NCBI GenBank assembly: GCA_903887005.1
Contig: CAISOH010000231.1
Span: forward strand, 1-61,962
Direction of reading: 5' to 3'
Source of the DNA: an uncultured Bacteroidota bacterium
GTDB lineage: Bacteria > Bacteroidota > Bacteroidia > Chitinophagales > Chitinophagaceae
Length of the DNA: 61,962 nucleotides
The translations under genes were made by a program, and so were the position numbers. The notes below the pieces were generated by a model. The model was not told the origin of the DNA, did no database searches, and saw only the letters and a list, made by a program, of their open reading frames with translations. The first letter of the stretch is position 1. Every line of letters starts with the position of its first letter. Below, piece by piece: positions 44,901-53,449 of this stretch.

Positions 44901-45702
44901 TTGCCGAGCTGCCGTCCCCGCTATAGCCTGGGGTGCCTTTGCCTGCTATTGTGCTGATAATTCCTGAGGTGTTTACTTTACGTATCCGGTTATTATACCC
45001 ATCTGCAATAAATACATTTCCAATCGCATCAACTGCAACTCCGGATGAATTATTTAAAAATGCGGCGGATGCCGGGCCACCATCTCCGCTGAAACCACCT
45101 GTATGCTTGCCTGCAAATGTAGTAATCACTCCAGAGGTATTTACTTTACGGATTACCGAATTAACTGCGTCGCAGATATACATATTCCCGATGCCGTCAA
45201 CTGCTATACTGGTTGGAGTGCTGATTTTTGCTGCAGTTGCGGGGCCGGTATCCCCAAAGTCTCCATACAAACCACTGCCTGCGCATGTACTGATTACGCC
45301 TGCCGGGTTTACTTTACGGATAACATTGTTAGACCAGTCTGCGATATAAATATTCCCGCTGAGATCACTTGTTACACTAACCGGCCAATGTAGTTGAGCG
45401 GCAGTAGCCGGACCGCCATCTCCGCTGTAGCCAATGGAACCATTACCGGCAAATGTGCTGAAAACTCCTGAAATATTTACTTTACGCACGCAGTTATTAT
45501 ACCGGTCAGCAATATACAAATTGCCGGTGCCGTCTGTTGCTACGCCTAAAGGGCTCCATAATTGTGCAGCAGTTGCTGCAAACCCGTCGCCGCTATAATT
45601 AATATACCCATTTCCGGCTATAGTAGTTATCGTCTGGCCTAGTAAACAATGAGTACCGGGAAGGAATAGCAATAACAAAATCGTGATTAGTAGTTTTTTC
45701 AC
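41995..45702 (-). CDS. Giant secreted NHL-repeat and Ig-repeat protein with T9SS tail (paralogue)
   Basis: The product of 1,235 residues is a tandem paralogue of the gene at 37715-41857. It has the same signal peptide type (MKKLLITILLLLFLPGTHC), about 12 NHL blades in the same order (about 20-690), about six Ig-like repeats (about 690-1130) and a nearly identical T9SS end (TTAHGKYVAKIIVNP). The N-terminal 200 residues and the last 90 are the most alike; the Ig section is shorter and its repeats have a longer linker (NPLPITPAGITGITKVC). The pair probably arose by duplication followed by gain or loss of Ig units. The role is likely adhesion or binding; no enzyme motif is visible. Confidence 0.9.
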   Translation of the reverse strand: MKKLLITILLLLFLPGTHCLLGQTITTIAGNGYINYSGDGFAATAAQLWSPLGVATDGTGNLYIADRYNNCVRKVNISGVFSTFAGNGSIGYSGDGGPATAAQLHWPVSVTSDLSGNIYIADWSNNVIRKVNPAGVISTCAGSGLYGDFGDTGPATAAKISTPTSIAVDGIGNMYICDAVNSVIRKVNTSGVITTFAGKHTGGFSGDGGPASAAFLNNSSGVAVDAIGNVFIADGYNNRIRKVNTSGIISTIAGKGTPGYSGDGSSATDAGLNNPVSVKADAGGNIYFTDNGNNCIRKVNASGIISTITGDGTPNFSGDGGVATAAELNNPEELTIDGPGNIYVADAHNNRVRKVNTSGKISTVAGGLSSGRPALANAINPWGMIVDGSGNLLFADADNNRICRINTSGILTVLAGSGIEGSNGDGGPATSAEIAYPLGIAIDRSGNMYIAETDSNRVRKVSTSGVISTIAGNGKGAFSGDGGPATNAQLWEPSGIAVDGSGNIYIADQSNKRVRKINTSGIISTFAGIGLGSYLGDGGPATDATLVRPKGVATDSSGNVYIADQYNNRIRKINTSGIISTVAGTSTSGFSGDGGPATNAQLAFPTGLAIDGSGNIYITGDNRYRKINALGIITTMAGKGTYGFTGDGGPATAGELNLPGSLAIDGSGNVYISDYNNFRIRKVQSSSLPPLTGTRTLCIGAKITLSDMVAGGTWTSLTTTVATVGPTSGIVMGVSAGTATIVYDLNDNTVAITVTVNPLPITPAGITGITAVCAGATTLLSDVTAGGAWSSVNTAIARTGPAGIVTGVTAGTTTISYTYTNSCGSAAAMITVTVNPLPPSPAGITETTKVCEGGGTTALSDTTTGGAWSSNNTAIAIISPAGIVTGIAAGTTIISYTNINSCGSASVIITLTVNPLPITPAGITGITKVCAGGATTALSDITAGGTWSSNTTAIATISSSGVVTGITTGTTTISYTYTNSCGSAFAITTVTVNPLPSAIAGGTGICVSAAMSLSDPSAGGAWSSGNTTILTVDAGTGVVTGVSPGSATITYTLPAGCVITAEVVVNPLPVAGVISGVSDVCIDSTIILSNAITGGIWASNNANATVTGSGAVTGVSPGTDTIVYSVTNVCGTDIASWHLNVIQCDFTNIPGLSKSSAKLIVYPNPNDGVFTVNLLSDYEEQVSIVITDIAGEKVKEITTTTNNPVNIKPGIAPGIYLLSGTTAHGKYVAKIIVNP

Positions 45703-46090
45703 AGGATTGTATTAACTCAATGAAAAAATACCTTAAGAATAAAACAACCGCTTCATAGACAATGTTACCGAATTATTACTAAATATCAAAACATATTTTA
45801 CTGGTTTCCAGTCCTTAGGTCTTAGTGAATACGGTTGGAAGGTGGGGCCATGTACACTTTTTTGGGTCAAAACAATAAGAGCTCCATCTTTATTTAATAT
45901 TGTATTTTTATTATGGCTCCCTGACAAGAATCATAAAATTCATTTTTCGCATATTGTATGTTCGCAATAATGTAATATATATAAATGGTCGTATGCGAAT
46001 TGAAGTGATAACAATTACATATTCTTATTGCGGTTCTTTTGTCTTTTTTATGTTTGATGAAATCGTTCATCAATTCAAAAAAACATTGCC
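45703..46090. other. Divergent intergenic region, AT-rich
   Basis: The region holds the promoter side of both the NHL protein gene (minus) and the DUF4153 gene (plus). An 8-bp inverted repeat, TTCGCATA (45946-45953) and TATGCGAA (45992-45999), lies about 95 bases before the plus-strand start. No gene is visible. Confidence 0.4.
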
Positions 46091-47917
46091 ATGAAAATCC
46101 ACTCCCTGCAAAAGATTTTCCATGCGGCAGAACTCACAGCAGGCCGTTTCCCAATGACGATCCTGGCATCTGCCGGCGCAACTGTGATCGGCACCCTCAT
46201 CCCTCACTTCGGGCATGGCGGGAACGAAAGCCGGCTATGGATTCTTCTCATGACTTTCGCCATCGCTATTCCGTTCTCTTTCGCACTTACATCTTTCAAT
46301 GAGAGAAAGAACACATCTGCCATAGTACGAGCCATCTCCATGCTTCTGTTGGTGGTGCTCTCAGCACTTTTTTATATCACCGGGAATGGCCATACGCTCC
46401 AAAACCAGGTAACAAGGTTCCTGCTAATAAATTTTGCTGCTTTCATGCTAGTGTCCGTCTCCCCTTTCCTTGGAGCAGGCACCACCAACGGGTTTTGGCA
46501 GTTCAACAAATCGTTGCTTCTGCGATTCCTTCTCTCCACCTTATTTTCCCTCGTCCTATACCTCGGCATCACCATAGCTATCTTCGCCTTGAACCACCTC
46601 TTCAAGACGAAAATTGAAATGTATGAGGAACTCTGGTTCGTTACCATCGGTATTTTCCATACCTGGTTCTTTCTTTCCGGGCTCACCGCCGATTACGATG
46701 GGCTCGACCGGAACACCGATTATCCACGCGGACTCAGGATATTCACACAGTATGTGCTGCTGCCGCTCGTTACCATCTACCTGCTGATACTCTACGCCTA
46801 TCTCCTCACTATACTCATTGCGTGGCGCTTCCCTGTGGGATGGGTATCGTACCTTGTTCTTGGTTTCTCAATCACCGGCATTTTTGCGCTACTCCTGATC
46901 TATCCGCTACAGGAAAATACAGAAAACCGTTGGATTCGCATCTTCGCACGCTGGTTTTTCCCCGTCCTCCTGCCCCCAGTTATCCTGCTCTTTCTTTCCA
47001 TCATCCGGAGGATCCACGACTTCGGCTTCACAGAGAACCGTTACTTCGTTCTCGTGCTCTCACTGTGGCTGGCCGGTATCTCTTTATTCTACGCGATCAG
47101 TAAATTTCGCAACATTATCGTTATACCTTTCACTCTGTGTATAATTGCTGTGTTGGCAGCCATAGGTCCCTGGAGCGCTTTCTCCATCTCCGAAAAGAGC
47201 CAGCAAAAGATATTAACTGCATTACTGGAACAGAACAAACTGATGAAAGACGGCAAGGCACAGAAGAGCAGCGCGCTCCTGTCCAATGGTACCCGGCAGC
47301 AAATCAGCTCCGTGGTGGATTACCTGTCACGCAGCCATGGGGCGGCAGGTCTGCAGCCTTTTTTCACTGCCAACCTCGACTCGCTGGTAACGGCAGCACA
47401 CAGCGACAACAGGGATGAGCAGCTCTCAGAAGAAGTACACAGGCTCCTTGGAATACGTTATTACAAGCACAAGGAGCAGGCCTTCAAAGATGACGAGGGC
47501 TACCTCAACTTCAATTTCAGCCCCGCGGTGCAGCCGGCCATCTCCATCAAAGGCTTCGACTACGACTTGCCCATCACAATGAAGCATTGGGGGGACGACA
47601 CTGCGCAAAGCAGGAATGAAGGCCGCCGCGACTTCCCTGCCACAGACGACACTTTCCATGTATGGGTGGGTGTGACCGGAAAGATCAGCTTCCGCAGTGC
47701 AAAGGGTACAGCAATGGAAGTCAATCTCTCTTCACTCATTGACTCACTGAAGGATATTAATGCCCAACAGATCTCTGACCAGAACATGAGTATGGAGAAA
47801 GAAAACGAACAGTTCGTCACCCGTTTCGTCTTCACCCGCCTCAGCGGAAGAAAAAAGAACCAGGACCTCCTTATCCGCGAACTCGACGGCAGAATCCTCG
47901 TTAGACAAAAGAATTGA
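46091..47917 (+). CDS. DUF4153 integral membrane protein
   Basis: The 608-residue product has about eleven transmembrane helices in residues 20-385 and a C-terminal soluble region (about 390-608). The membrane half contains segments typical of DUF4153 proteins: LWFVTIGIFHTWFFLSGLT, then YPRGLRIFTQYVLLPLVTIYLLILYAYL. The soluble half has no recognised fold and is probably extracytoplasmic. No function is established for the family. Its codons favour C and G in third positions much more than the AT-rich genes around it, which suggests a different origin or selection. The start follows an AT-rich leader. Confidence 0.85.
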   Translation: MKIHSLQKIFHAAELTAGRFPMTILASAGATVIGTLIPHFGHGGNESRLWILLMTFAIAIPFSFALTSFNERKNTSAIVRAISMLLLVVLSALFYITGNGHTLQNQVTRFLLINFAAFMLVSVSPFLGAGTTNGFWQFNKSLLLRFLLSTLFSLVLYLGITIAIFALNHLFKTKIEMYEELWFVTIGIFHTWFFLSGLTADYDGLDRNTDYPRGLRIFTQYVLLPLVTIYLLILYAYLLTILIAWRFPVGWVSYLVLGFSITGIFALLLIYPLQENTENRWIRIFARWFFPVLLPPVILLFLSIIRRIHDFGFTENRYFVLVLSLWLAGISLFYAISKFRNIIVIPFTLCIIAVLAAIGPWSAFSISEKSQQKILTALLEQNKLMKDGKAQKSSALLSNGTRQQISSVVDYLSRSHGAAGLQPFFTANLDSLVTAAHSDNRDEQLSEEVHRLLGIRYYKHKEQAFKDDEGYLNFNFSPAVQPAISIKGFDYDLPITMKHWGDDTAQSRNEGRRDFPATDDTFHVWVGVTGKISFRSAKGTAMEVNLSSLIDSLKDINAQQISDQNMSMEKENEQFVTRFVFTRLSGRKKNQDLLIRELDGRILVRQKN

Positions 47918-48092
47918 GGATGGTCAATGCTGGAAATTTTTTTAATAAATAAAGTCACTCGTTTAATGTATTATACATCAGGCTGGCCATTCTTATACAA
48001 GAAGTTGGAACAACACTGCAATTACAAGCATTTTTTTTCCAACAGTTATGGTTTTAATTCATGGCAGCAATGACAATTTGAGTTGTTGTCCG

Positions 48093-49160
48093 CTATTCAT
48101 TTTTTGGTTTCAGTATTGATACCTTCCCATCCCCGCCTGCTATCACAATCAGATTACCCGTCCTGCTTTTTTTAACTACATGAAATTGTTTTTCATCCGA
48201 GAATGGTATCCAGTTCCTGCCGTCATTATACGAGATATCAATGCCGCCGGGGCCGGCAGCTAAAAGTGTATTTTCGTTTTGCTCTGGATTCTTTTTTGCA
48301 GGAGCATCACTTTGGCTGATCGCTGCAAGGCATTCCCTGTATCCCCTTGTAGTAGTCACTGGCGGGATCCATGTTTTGCCGCCGTTATAAGTATAAAACA
48401 GGTTGGCAGTACGCAGTGTATCCTGCTTATAATCTCCTCCTGCTATTACCCAATGGTTTTTGCCAATTACTAAAAACGAGAAAATACCTGTGCTGTTCCT
48501 GCCCTGCAATATGGGCGTTGCGATGGCTTTCCAGCTTCTGCCTTTATTATTGGAGATAAACAACCTCGATACTTTGCCGCCTGTAGCGATAATTATTTTC
48601 CTGCGCTGTACCCACTTTATACATGTTCCGCTTGCGGCAAAAGAGGCTTCCCCCTGGCTCATTAATGGGCGATTTTCCAGTGGCGGTTCCTTCCATGTTT
48701 TCCCGCCATCCTCAGTAGTGAGTAACAGCATATGGTTACTTATAGGGTCGCCATATACGATGCCGTTATCAGCGTCCCGGAAATCAATACCATCAATAAA
48801 AGCTGCGGTATCATTATTCTCATAAACTTTCTGCCAGGTAGCGCCGCCATCTTCCGTGCGCATTATATATGTCGGAGCGCCTGCGTTCGCTATTACTGCA
48901 CTCTTTGAATCGAATGCATACAGGCTCCTGAAATCACACTTCTCAAAGCCCTTCACCTGCCTGAAAGACCAGTCCTTACCACCGTTTGCCGAAACACCCA
49001 CCCAGCCATTGCTGCCGCTCACCCATGCCACGCTGTCACTTATTACCGAAAGCCCGCGGAAGGAGGCATGGGTTTTCGTATCCACATTTTGCCACTCAAT
49101 TTTTTGCGCAAATGCAGTAAATGGAACAGACAGCAAAAGAAACAAAATTGTTTTCAGCAT
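48093..49160 (-). CDS. Exported Ycf48/BNR-like beta-propeller protein
   Basis: The 355-residue product has a signal peptide (MLKTILFLLLSVPFTAFAQ). A seven-bladed propeller of the photosystem-assembly Ycf48/BNR type follows, with Asp-box-like repeats: SANGGKDWS, TEDGGATWQK, TEDGGKTWKE, SNNKGRSWKA, YNGGKTWIP and YNDGRNWIP. In non-phototrophs such proteins are periplasmic or surface propellers and are often annotated as oxidoreductases, without a known reaction. It has no T9SS tail. It stands alone. Confidence 0.88.
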   Translation of the reverse strand: MLKTILFLLLSVPFTAFAQKIEWQNVDTKTHASFRGLSVISDSVAWVSGSNGWVGVSANGGKDWSFRQVKGFEKCDFRSLYAFDSKSAVIANAGAPTYIMRTEDGGATWQKVYENNDTAAFIDGIDFRDADNGIVYGDPISNHMLLLTTEDGGKTWKEPPLENRPLMSQGEASFAASGTCIKWVQRRKIIIATGGKVSRLFISNNKGRSWKAIATPILQGRNSTGIFSFLVIGKNHWVIAGGDYKQDTLRTANLFYTYNGGKTWIPPVTTTRGYRECLAAISQSDAPAKKNPEQNENTLLAAGPGGIDISYNDGRNWIPFSDEKQFHVVKKSRTGNLIVIAGGDGKVSILKPKNE

Positions 49161-49260
49161 TTCAGATTTTATGCACGTTTTTTTGTATCCGGTATGTCCC
49201 GAAGAGGTCCCTAAATGTAAATAGTTACTCCGTCTCCGATGGAATTTATCTCAACGTAGT

Positions 49261-49770
49261 CTATGTATCATAAATTGGTTTCTCCTCTATTTCGTCACTT
49301 GGAAGCCAACCGTGATTTATTTTTTCAATCAAATTTACAATATGGCCTTTGACTCCCCTTGTTGTAAAATCTAAACAAATGACTTTATCAAAAACAAATG
49401 GATCGTTACGTGCAAGTGTTGTTGCAAACCAAAAACCCTCACCAAAATTTTCATGAGATGTAGTCATTAAAACATTAGAAACATTAAAAAGATCGTTATT
49501 GTTTATTCTTAGGTTCATAGTTTTCCGATAAGCATATTCTTCATCGAAACAATCTTCTACATAAACAGACAACTCACCAACAGCGCATGTGTAACCTACC
49601 TTTTTATCTACGCAAATTTCAATTGTATCATTTATCAAGTCTTTGTCTTCATTATTAGTAATTGAAAACAGAATCCAGTGGTTTTGAGGAAGTTGATTTA
49701 TCCAGTCAGCATTCTTTCGAATATTGCAATATAGTATTTGCCTTTTATTAATAATCCCCAATATGAACAT
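49261..49770 (-). CDS. Soluble protein of unknown function
   Basis: From the methionine at 49770 the product has 169 residues. It contains ADWINQLPQNHWILFSITNNEDKDLIND, then IEICVDKKVGYTCAVGELSVYVEDCFDEEYAYR; the family is one I have seen in Bacteroidota but cannot name with confidence. The frame is open to 49917, but the added 49 residues are hydrophobic and lie over a dispersed repeat (GAGCGGAGAAACAGA type), so I treat them as non-coding. The gene lies in repeat-rich DNA with no operon partner. Confidence 0.65.
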   Translation of the reverse strand: MFILGIINKRQILYCNIRKNADWINQLPQNHWILFSITNNEDKDLINDTIEICVDKKVGYTCAVGELSVYVEDCFDEEYAYRKTMNLRINNNDLFNVSNVLMTTSHENFGEGFWFATTLARNDPFVFDKVICLDFTTRGVKGHIVNLIEKINHGWLPSDEIEEKPIYDT

Positions 49771-49827
49771 TAGTAAAAATTTGAGAGCTAAATATAAAGA
49801 AATTTGTAAAAATATTGTAACAAAGTA

Positions 49828-49907
49828 GGAGCGGAGAAACAGACCGAGAGCAAAAAAAATGAGAGAGAAGAATGGCCATCGTACTCCGCTCCCATTTTTT
49901 GTGCCCC
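49828..49907. repeat. Copy of a GAGCGGAG/CTCCGCTC dispersed repeat
   Basis: AGGAGCGGAGAAACAGACCGA and GTACTCCGCTCCCATTTTTTG (partly inverted) flank an AAAAAAAAT stretch. Similar blocks occur at 51465-51525 and 56945-57095. The longest open frames across these blocks have no family features. Confidence 0.55.
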
Positions 49908-50059
49908 TAACTGACAAAACTTCGAACCGGATGGGGAAATTCTTTTGTGAGATTTATCAATCCAGCGCGAGGCTATTGGTCAGGAAGATACAACAGTGGC
50001 GGCAAGGAACGCTAATACGGGCGAAGATGGCTTTCGGCAACGCCACGCCTCCTGCGGTT

Positions 50060-50080
50060 AGGACGAAGTGGAACTTCGTC
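50060..50080. repeat. Short palindrome
   Basis: GACGAAGT (50062-50069) and AACTTCGTC mirror each other around two bases. It lies 75-95 bases upstream of the gene at 50155 in a GC-richer stretch and has no T-tract. It is either a small operator or one of the palindromic repeats. Confidence 0.45.
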
Positions 50081-50154
50081 CAGATTTGAGATGGATTTGC
50101 GACTCTTCATCTCTATCTTCGTTCCCGAACTGCGAATAAAACTCAAGAAATCAA

Positions 50155-50976
50155 ATGATCGGTAGCCTCGCCCAGATAGTAGCATTAGTAACCTACGGAA
50201 ATGACTTCCTTAAGAATGGAAAACTGACCGTAGATTTTTATCCGGGGAATTCAACCTTCCAGTTTTGCAATAGAGTGGATTTCAAGGAAATTGTGCAGAC
50301 GCCCTTTTCAACGAACATCCAAGAAACTCCAGTGGCAGATGATCCACTAAACTGGTTACATAAAATCAAAGCGGACGGATGCAATCGTTTGAGGCTTTTT
50401 TTTCAGCATTCTCAACAAAATGAGGGCAAGACAAAAGACTACAAGTTAGCGGGAATGGTTGGTGGCGGCGGTTACTGGTACATCGAAGCAGTGTATACAA
50501 GCTATTCCGACCTTTGGTACAACTATTGGAAAGGAACTCAGCCTGACGATCCGGATCAAAAAGTCTGGAGTGTAACCTATGGTCTTACGCACAAGCATCA
50601 GCCTATAATTGACTTCCAGGTAGACTGTGTAACGGTAAGAAAAAAGTTGCAGCGAACATTAACAGACATCGCCAATTTCGCGTTCAGGCATGATTTGGAG
50701 TATTGGGGTAAATGGTATGACAATGCTTGGCAAATCCTTGACAGTCAAAATCCCGAACAATACTATTACCACAAAGACCTAATTCCCGCTAACTACGCAT
50801 TGGCAGCGCGGCGAATTTTGTTTGCAGCAGGTACCGCATGGGCCTTTGGCGGTATGGGAACATGGAATGATTTGTCTTTCCCGAATAAGGAAGAAAACGA
50901 CATCTATGAAAAACTATCTGAACGACTATACACTGAATTTAATGAAGCGATTATCACCGCCATAAACTCGTATTAA
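50155..50976 (+). CDS. Protein of unknown function
   Basis: The 273-residue product has no signal peptide and no hydrophobic helix long enough for the membrane except a weak one near residue 225 (YALAARRILFAAGTAWAFGG). It is rich in Trp and Tyr (GGGGYWYIEAVYTSYSDLWYNYWKG), which is typical of a compact globular fold. I recognise no domain. Coding status rests on length and normal composition. It stands alone between two blocks of dispersed repeats, a typical position for accessory genes. Confidence 0.65.
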   Translation: MIGSLAQIVALVTYGNDFLKNGKLTVDFYPGNSTFQFCNRVDFKEIVQTPFSTNIQETPVADDPLNWLHKIKADGCNRLRLFFQHSQQNEGKTKDYKLAGMVGGGGYWYIEAVYTSYSDLWYNYWKGTQPDDPDQKVWSVTYGLTHKHQPIIDFQVDCVTVRKKLQRTLTDIANFAFRHDLEYWGKWYDNAWQILDSQNPEQYYYHKDLIPANYALAARRILFAAGTAWAFGGMGTWNDLSFPNKEENDIYEKLSERLYTEFNEAIITAINSY

Positions 50977-51014
50977 AAAACACCCCGAAAGAAACGAGAC
51001 GACACCCCCGTTGG

Positions 51015-51076
51015 CCATAGTCTTCACCAAAAAATAAATAAAACGTTGTTCGGCGTTAATTTCTGATTATGCCGGA
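51015..51076 (+). repeat. About 60-bp dispersed repeat, copy 1
   Basis: CCATAGTCTTCACCAAAAAA through TTCGGCGTTAATTTCTGATT is shared with 56848-56911 at roughly 85 percent identity. At the second site it abuts the broken end of a cyclase fragment. Confidence 0.7.
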
Positions 51077-51147
51077 GGAGCCTGACAGACATTGCCCGTT
51101 GCAACCAATAAAATGACAAGGTATAAGGAAAGACGGTGCATTATTAT

Positions 51148-51301
51148 TATACTTGTAGCCACATAAAATCATGCATTGTTTAATTTGCAGGACTTTGCGG
51201 TCTTGATTTTATAATTTATTTATTATCAATTCATTATCCTTGGCGGCTTTGCGCCTTCGCGAGAAACCCCTTTTGCACATTTTTATCCGGTGTGAAGTAT
51301 A
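51148..51301. repeat. Element A copy 4 (154-bp inverted-repeat element)
   Basis: This is a complete copy, starting TATACTTGTAGCC and ending GGTGTGAAGTATA. The core reads GCGGCTTTGCGCCTTCGCGA. The same length as copies 2 and 3 confirms the element borders. Confidence 0.88.
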
Positions 51302-51464
51302 ATTTTGTAGCTAAATTAATAATATTAACCTGTAAATCTATAGTTTTCCGGAATAGCTAGGTTTATTAAAAATACTTATTGATTTGTGGAGTATGTTTTT
51401 TGTAAACTTCCGGTTTTTATTGAGATATAGCTTATCGGTTTGATCACATAAATGCAAAGAAACC

Positions 51465-51525
51465 GAGCCGTGAGCGAAGTGAAAAAAACGGAGAATGCCC
51501 CGCACACTTCGCTCTGTTTCTCTGA
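51465..51525. repeat. Copy of a GAGCGAAG/CTTCGCTC dispersed repeat
   Basis: GAGCGAAGTG and CACACTTCGCTCTGTTTCTC form an inverted pair around an A-rich centre followed by GGAGAATGCCCCG. The block is related to 49828-49907 and 56945-57095. Confidence 0.55.
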
Positions 51526-51644
51526 TGAATGCCTGCCGGGTTTGTCCCCCAACCCGCAAATCCCTTTTAATATTTATTTAAAACAGCACCTGCAAATTAT
51601 TATTTATTATTTTTAGGTGGTTAAATCACTCCTGTAGCTTTTAT

Positions 51645-52946
51645 ATGAAGCGGCTGCTCCTGTTACTATTCTTATCCCCCGTTATTTTATTAGCCCAGAC
51701 GCGGCGAAAGAATGTTATTGACTCTGCTAAGGATGCCGCAGCAATTAATCTGCAGCACATGTCTGCTTCAATGCAGAATAATCCGTGTACTAAAGTGGCG
51801 GAATTACGTACGATTGATAATGGTGAATATATTACTACCGTTGTTTTTCATCATATTATTACTGCAGCAGATTCCGCTGTTCGTGAAACGGAAACAATAA
51901 CTGAGCTTCACCCCCTTTCTGTTGTTAAATTCCATACAGAAGATATTCCTGTTAGTAAACCGGGAATAGTAACCCTTCCACCCCCTCCCGTTTTTAGAGC
52001 GGTAACAATAACAGCCCTTCCACCCCTTCCTGTTTTCAAATTTGATACAGAACATATTCCTGTCAGCAAAGCGGAAATAGCGATGACCCTTCCACCTGTT
52101 CACTTTAGTCAGGCAGAAAAGATAACAGCCCTTCCCCTTGTTACATTAAATACAGCAGATATTCCTGTCTTCAAAGCGGAATTAGTAACGGAGCCCCCAC
52201 GCATTTACTTTATTCAGGCGGATTCAATAACAGGTCTTCAACCCCTTCCCGTTGTTCAATTACATACTAAAGATATTCCTGTCATTAAAACGGAAATACT
52301 AACCCTTCCACCCCCTCTCGTTTTCCGGGTAGATATAATATCAGATCTTTCACCCTTTCCCCTTGTTAAATTAAATATGGAAGTTATTCCTGTAAGAAAA
52401 AGGGAAATAGTAGTAACTTTTCCTGACATTTGGGAAATCAGGACACCCGTTGCAGAAATGCATCTTAGTGAGGACGGGTATAGTTTGCTGCAAAAACTGG
52501 AAGGTTATTCACCTGAATTGTATTCACTGAATGACGGGGGCTTCACGATAGGTTTTGGTTTTTTTGTTCCCTATAAAGAAGGCGCTAAATGGGGCAAGGG
52601 TATCACATTGGATGAGGCTGAACGCATACTTCAGCAGAAAGTGCCGGCATATGAAGCCCAGGTAAAGGAATATGTAAATGTCCCGCTGACGCAACGTGAA
52701 TTTGATGCGTTGACACTGTTAGCCTATAACCTGGGCGGTTTTTCAAAAGCAACCAGTATTATTAACGATATAAACAACATGGTTGATTTTGATCAGCTGC
52801 AGAGCGACTGGAAAAGATTTGTTCATTCCAAAGCGCCCAACGTAAGTAAGGGTTTGATGAACAGGCGCAAAGACGAACTGGAAGTGAGGAAAACATCAAA
52901 TTATCAGCCTGACAGGAAAATTCAAATTTTAAAAGTTAGAAAATAA
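51645..52946 (+). CDS. Exported GH24 lysozyme-like protein with Pro/Val-rich repeat stalk
   Basis: The 433-residue product has a signal peptide (MKRLLLLLFLSPVILLAQ), a low-complexity stalk (about 60-270) of about seven degenerate repeats around ITALPPLPVFKF and T.DIPVSKAEI, and a C-terminal phage-type lysozyme domain (about 275-420). The domain has the catalytic-type Glu E286 (KLEGYS), then TIGFG with T301, and NLGGF plus a KG..NRR end. The usual second acid nine residues after the Glu is Leu, with Asp at 297 instead, so activity could be altered. The stalk could span the peptidoglycan or periplasm. The stop overlaps the start of the next gene by one base. Confidence 0.85.
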   Translation: MKRLLLLLFLSPVILLAQTRRKNVIDSAKDAAAINLQHMSASMQNNPCTKVAELRTIDNGEYITTVVFHHIITAADSAVRETETITELHPLSVVKFHTEDIPVSKPGIVTLPPPPVFRAVTITALPPLPVFKFDTEHIPVSKAEIAMTLPPVHFSQAEKITALPLVTLNTADIPVFKAELVTEPPRIYFIQADSITGLQPLPVVQLHTKDIPVIKTEILTLPPPLVFRVDIISDLSPFPLVKLNMEVIPVRKREIVVTFPDIWEIRTPVAEMHLSEDGYSLLQKLEGYSPELYSLNDGGFTIGFGFFVPYKEGAKWGKGITLDEAERILQQKVPAYEAQVKEYVNVPLTQREFDALTLLAYNLGGFSKATSIINDINNMVDFDQLQSDWKRFVHSKAPNVSKGLMNRRKDELEVRKTSNYQPDRKIQILKVRK

Positions 52947-53449
52947 TGAAAAGACATCTGTACACTTTGGCAATATTGTCTGTTTTACTGTGGAATGGTA
53001 CATGCTCCGCGCAGGCAACAGATACAACTAAAACTATTAATTCCTTATTTATGTGCTGGCGTGCGATAAGCCATGAATACTCGGCTATTTATGGATTGGA
53101 GGAAGAAGAAATAAAAAATTATTCTAAGCAAAAGGTATGTTTTAGCAGAGATAGTGCTATCATGTATTATGGTGCTTTATATGCCCCGAAATACTCAGTT
53201 AAAAAGGTTAACGCTGAAGATTTTGCGAAGAATAATTTTGATTGCAGCAAAATAAAGCTGGGTATAATGAAGGACAGTGTTTATGAAATTACTATTTCAT
53301 CAGTCACCAGGCCATCGCAAAATGGGGCCGTTCATAAAATGACGGACGTGATAGCATTCGACGGAGATTACGTCTATATAGTTAAAGATGGTGTTATTTT
53401 TAAATTGTATGACAGTAACTATAAAGCTGCACCCAGGTCTTCAAATTGA
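52946..53449 (+). CDS. Small exported protein coupled to the lysozyme-like gene
   Basis: The 167-residue product has a signal peptide (MKRHLYTLAILSVLLWNGTCSAQ) and a beta-rich mature part with YGALYAPKYSVKKVNAEDF and VIAFDGDYVYIVKDGVIFKLY near the end. I recognise no named domain. Its start overlaps the stop of the GH24 gene (TAATG), so the two are co-translated, and both products go to the same compartment. A partner, inhibitor or immunity protein of the lysozyme is a reasonable inference and nothing more. Confidence 0.75.
   Translation: MKRHLYTLAILSVLLWNGTCSAQATDTTKTINSLFMCWRAISHEYSAIYGLEEEEIKNYSKQKVCFSRDSAIMYYGALYAPKYSVKKVNAEDFAKNNFDCSKIKLGIMKDSVYEITISSVTRPSQNGAVHKMTDVIAFDGDYVYIVKDGVIFKLYDSNYKAAPRSSN

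Noticed and set aside
49859-50089. 76-codon frame on the plus strand
   Set aside because: It overlaps a dispersed repeat and a palindrome; composition is unlike real genes here.
51338-51559. 73-codon frame on the minus strand
   Set aside because: It covers the GAGCGAAG repeat block and an AT-rich spacer, with no recognisable protein features.
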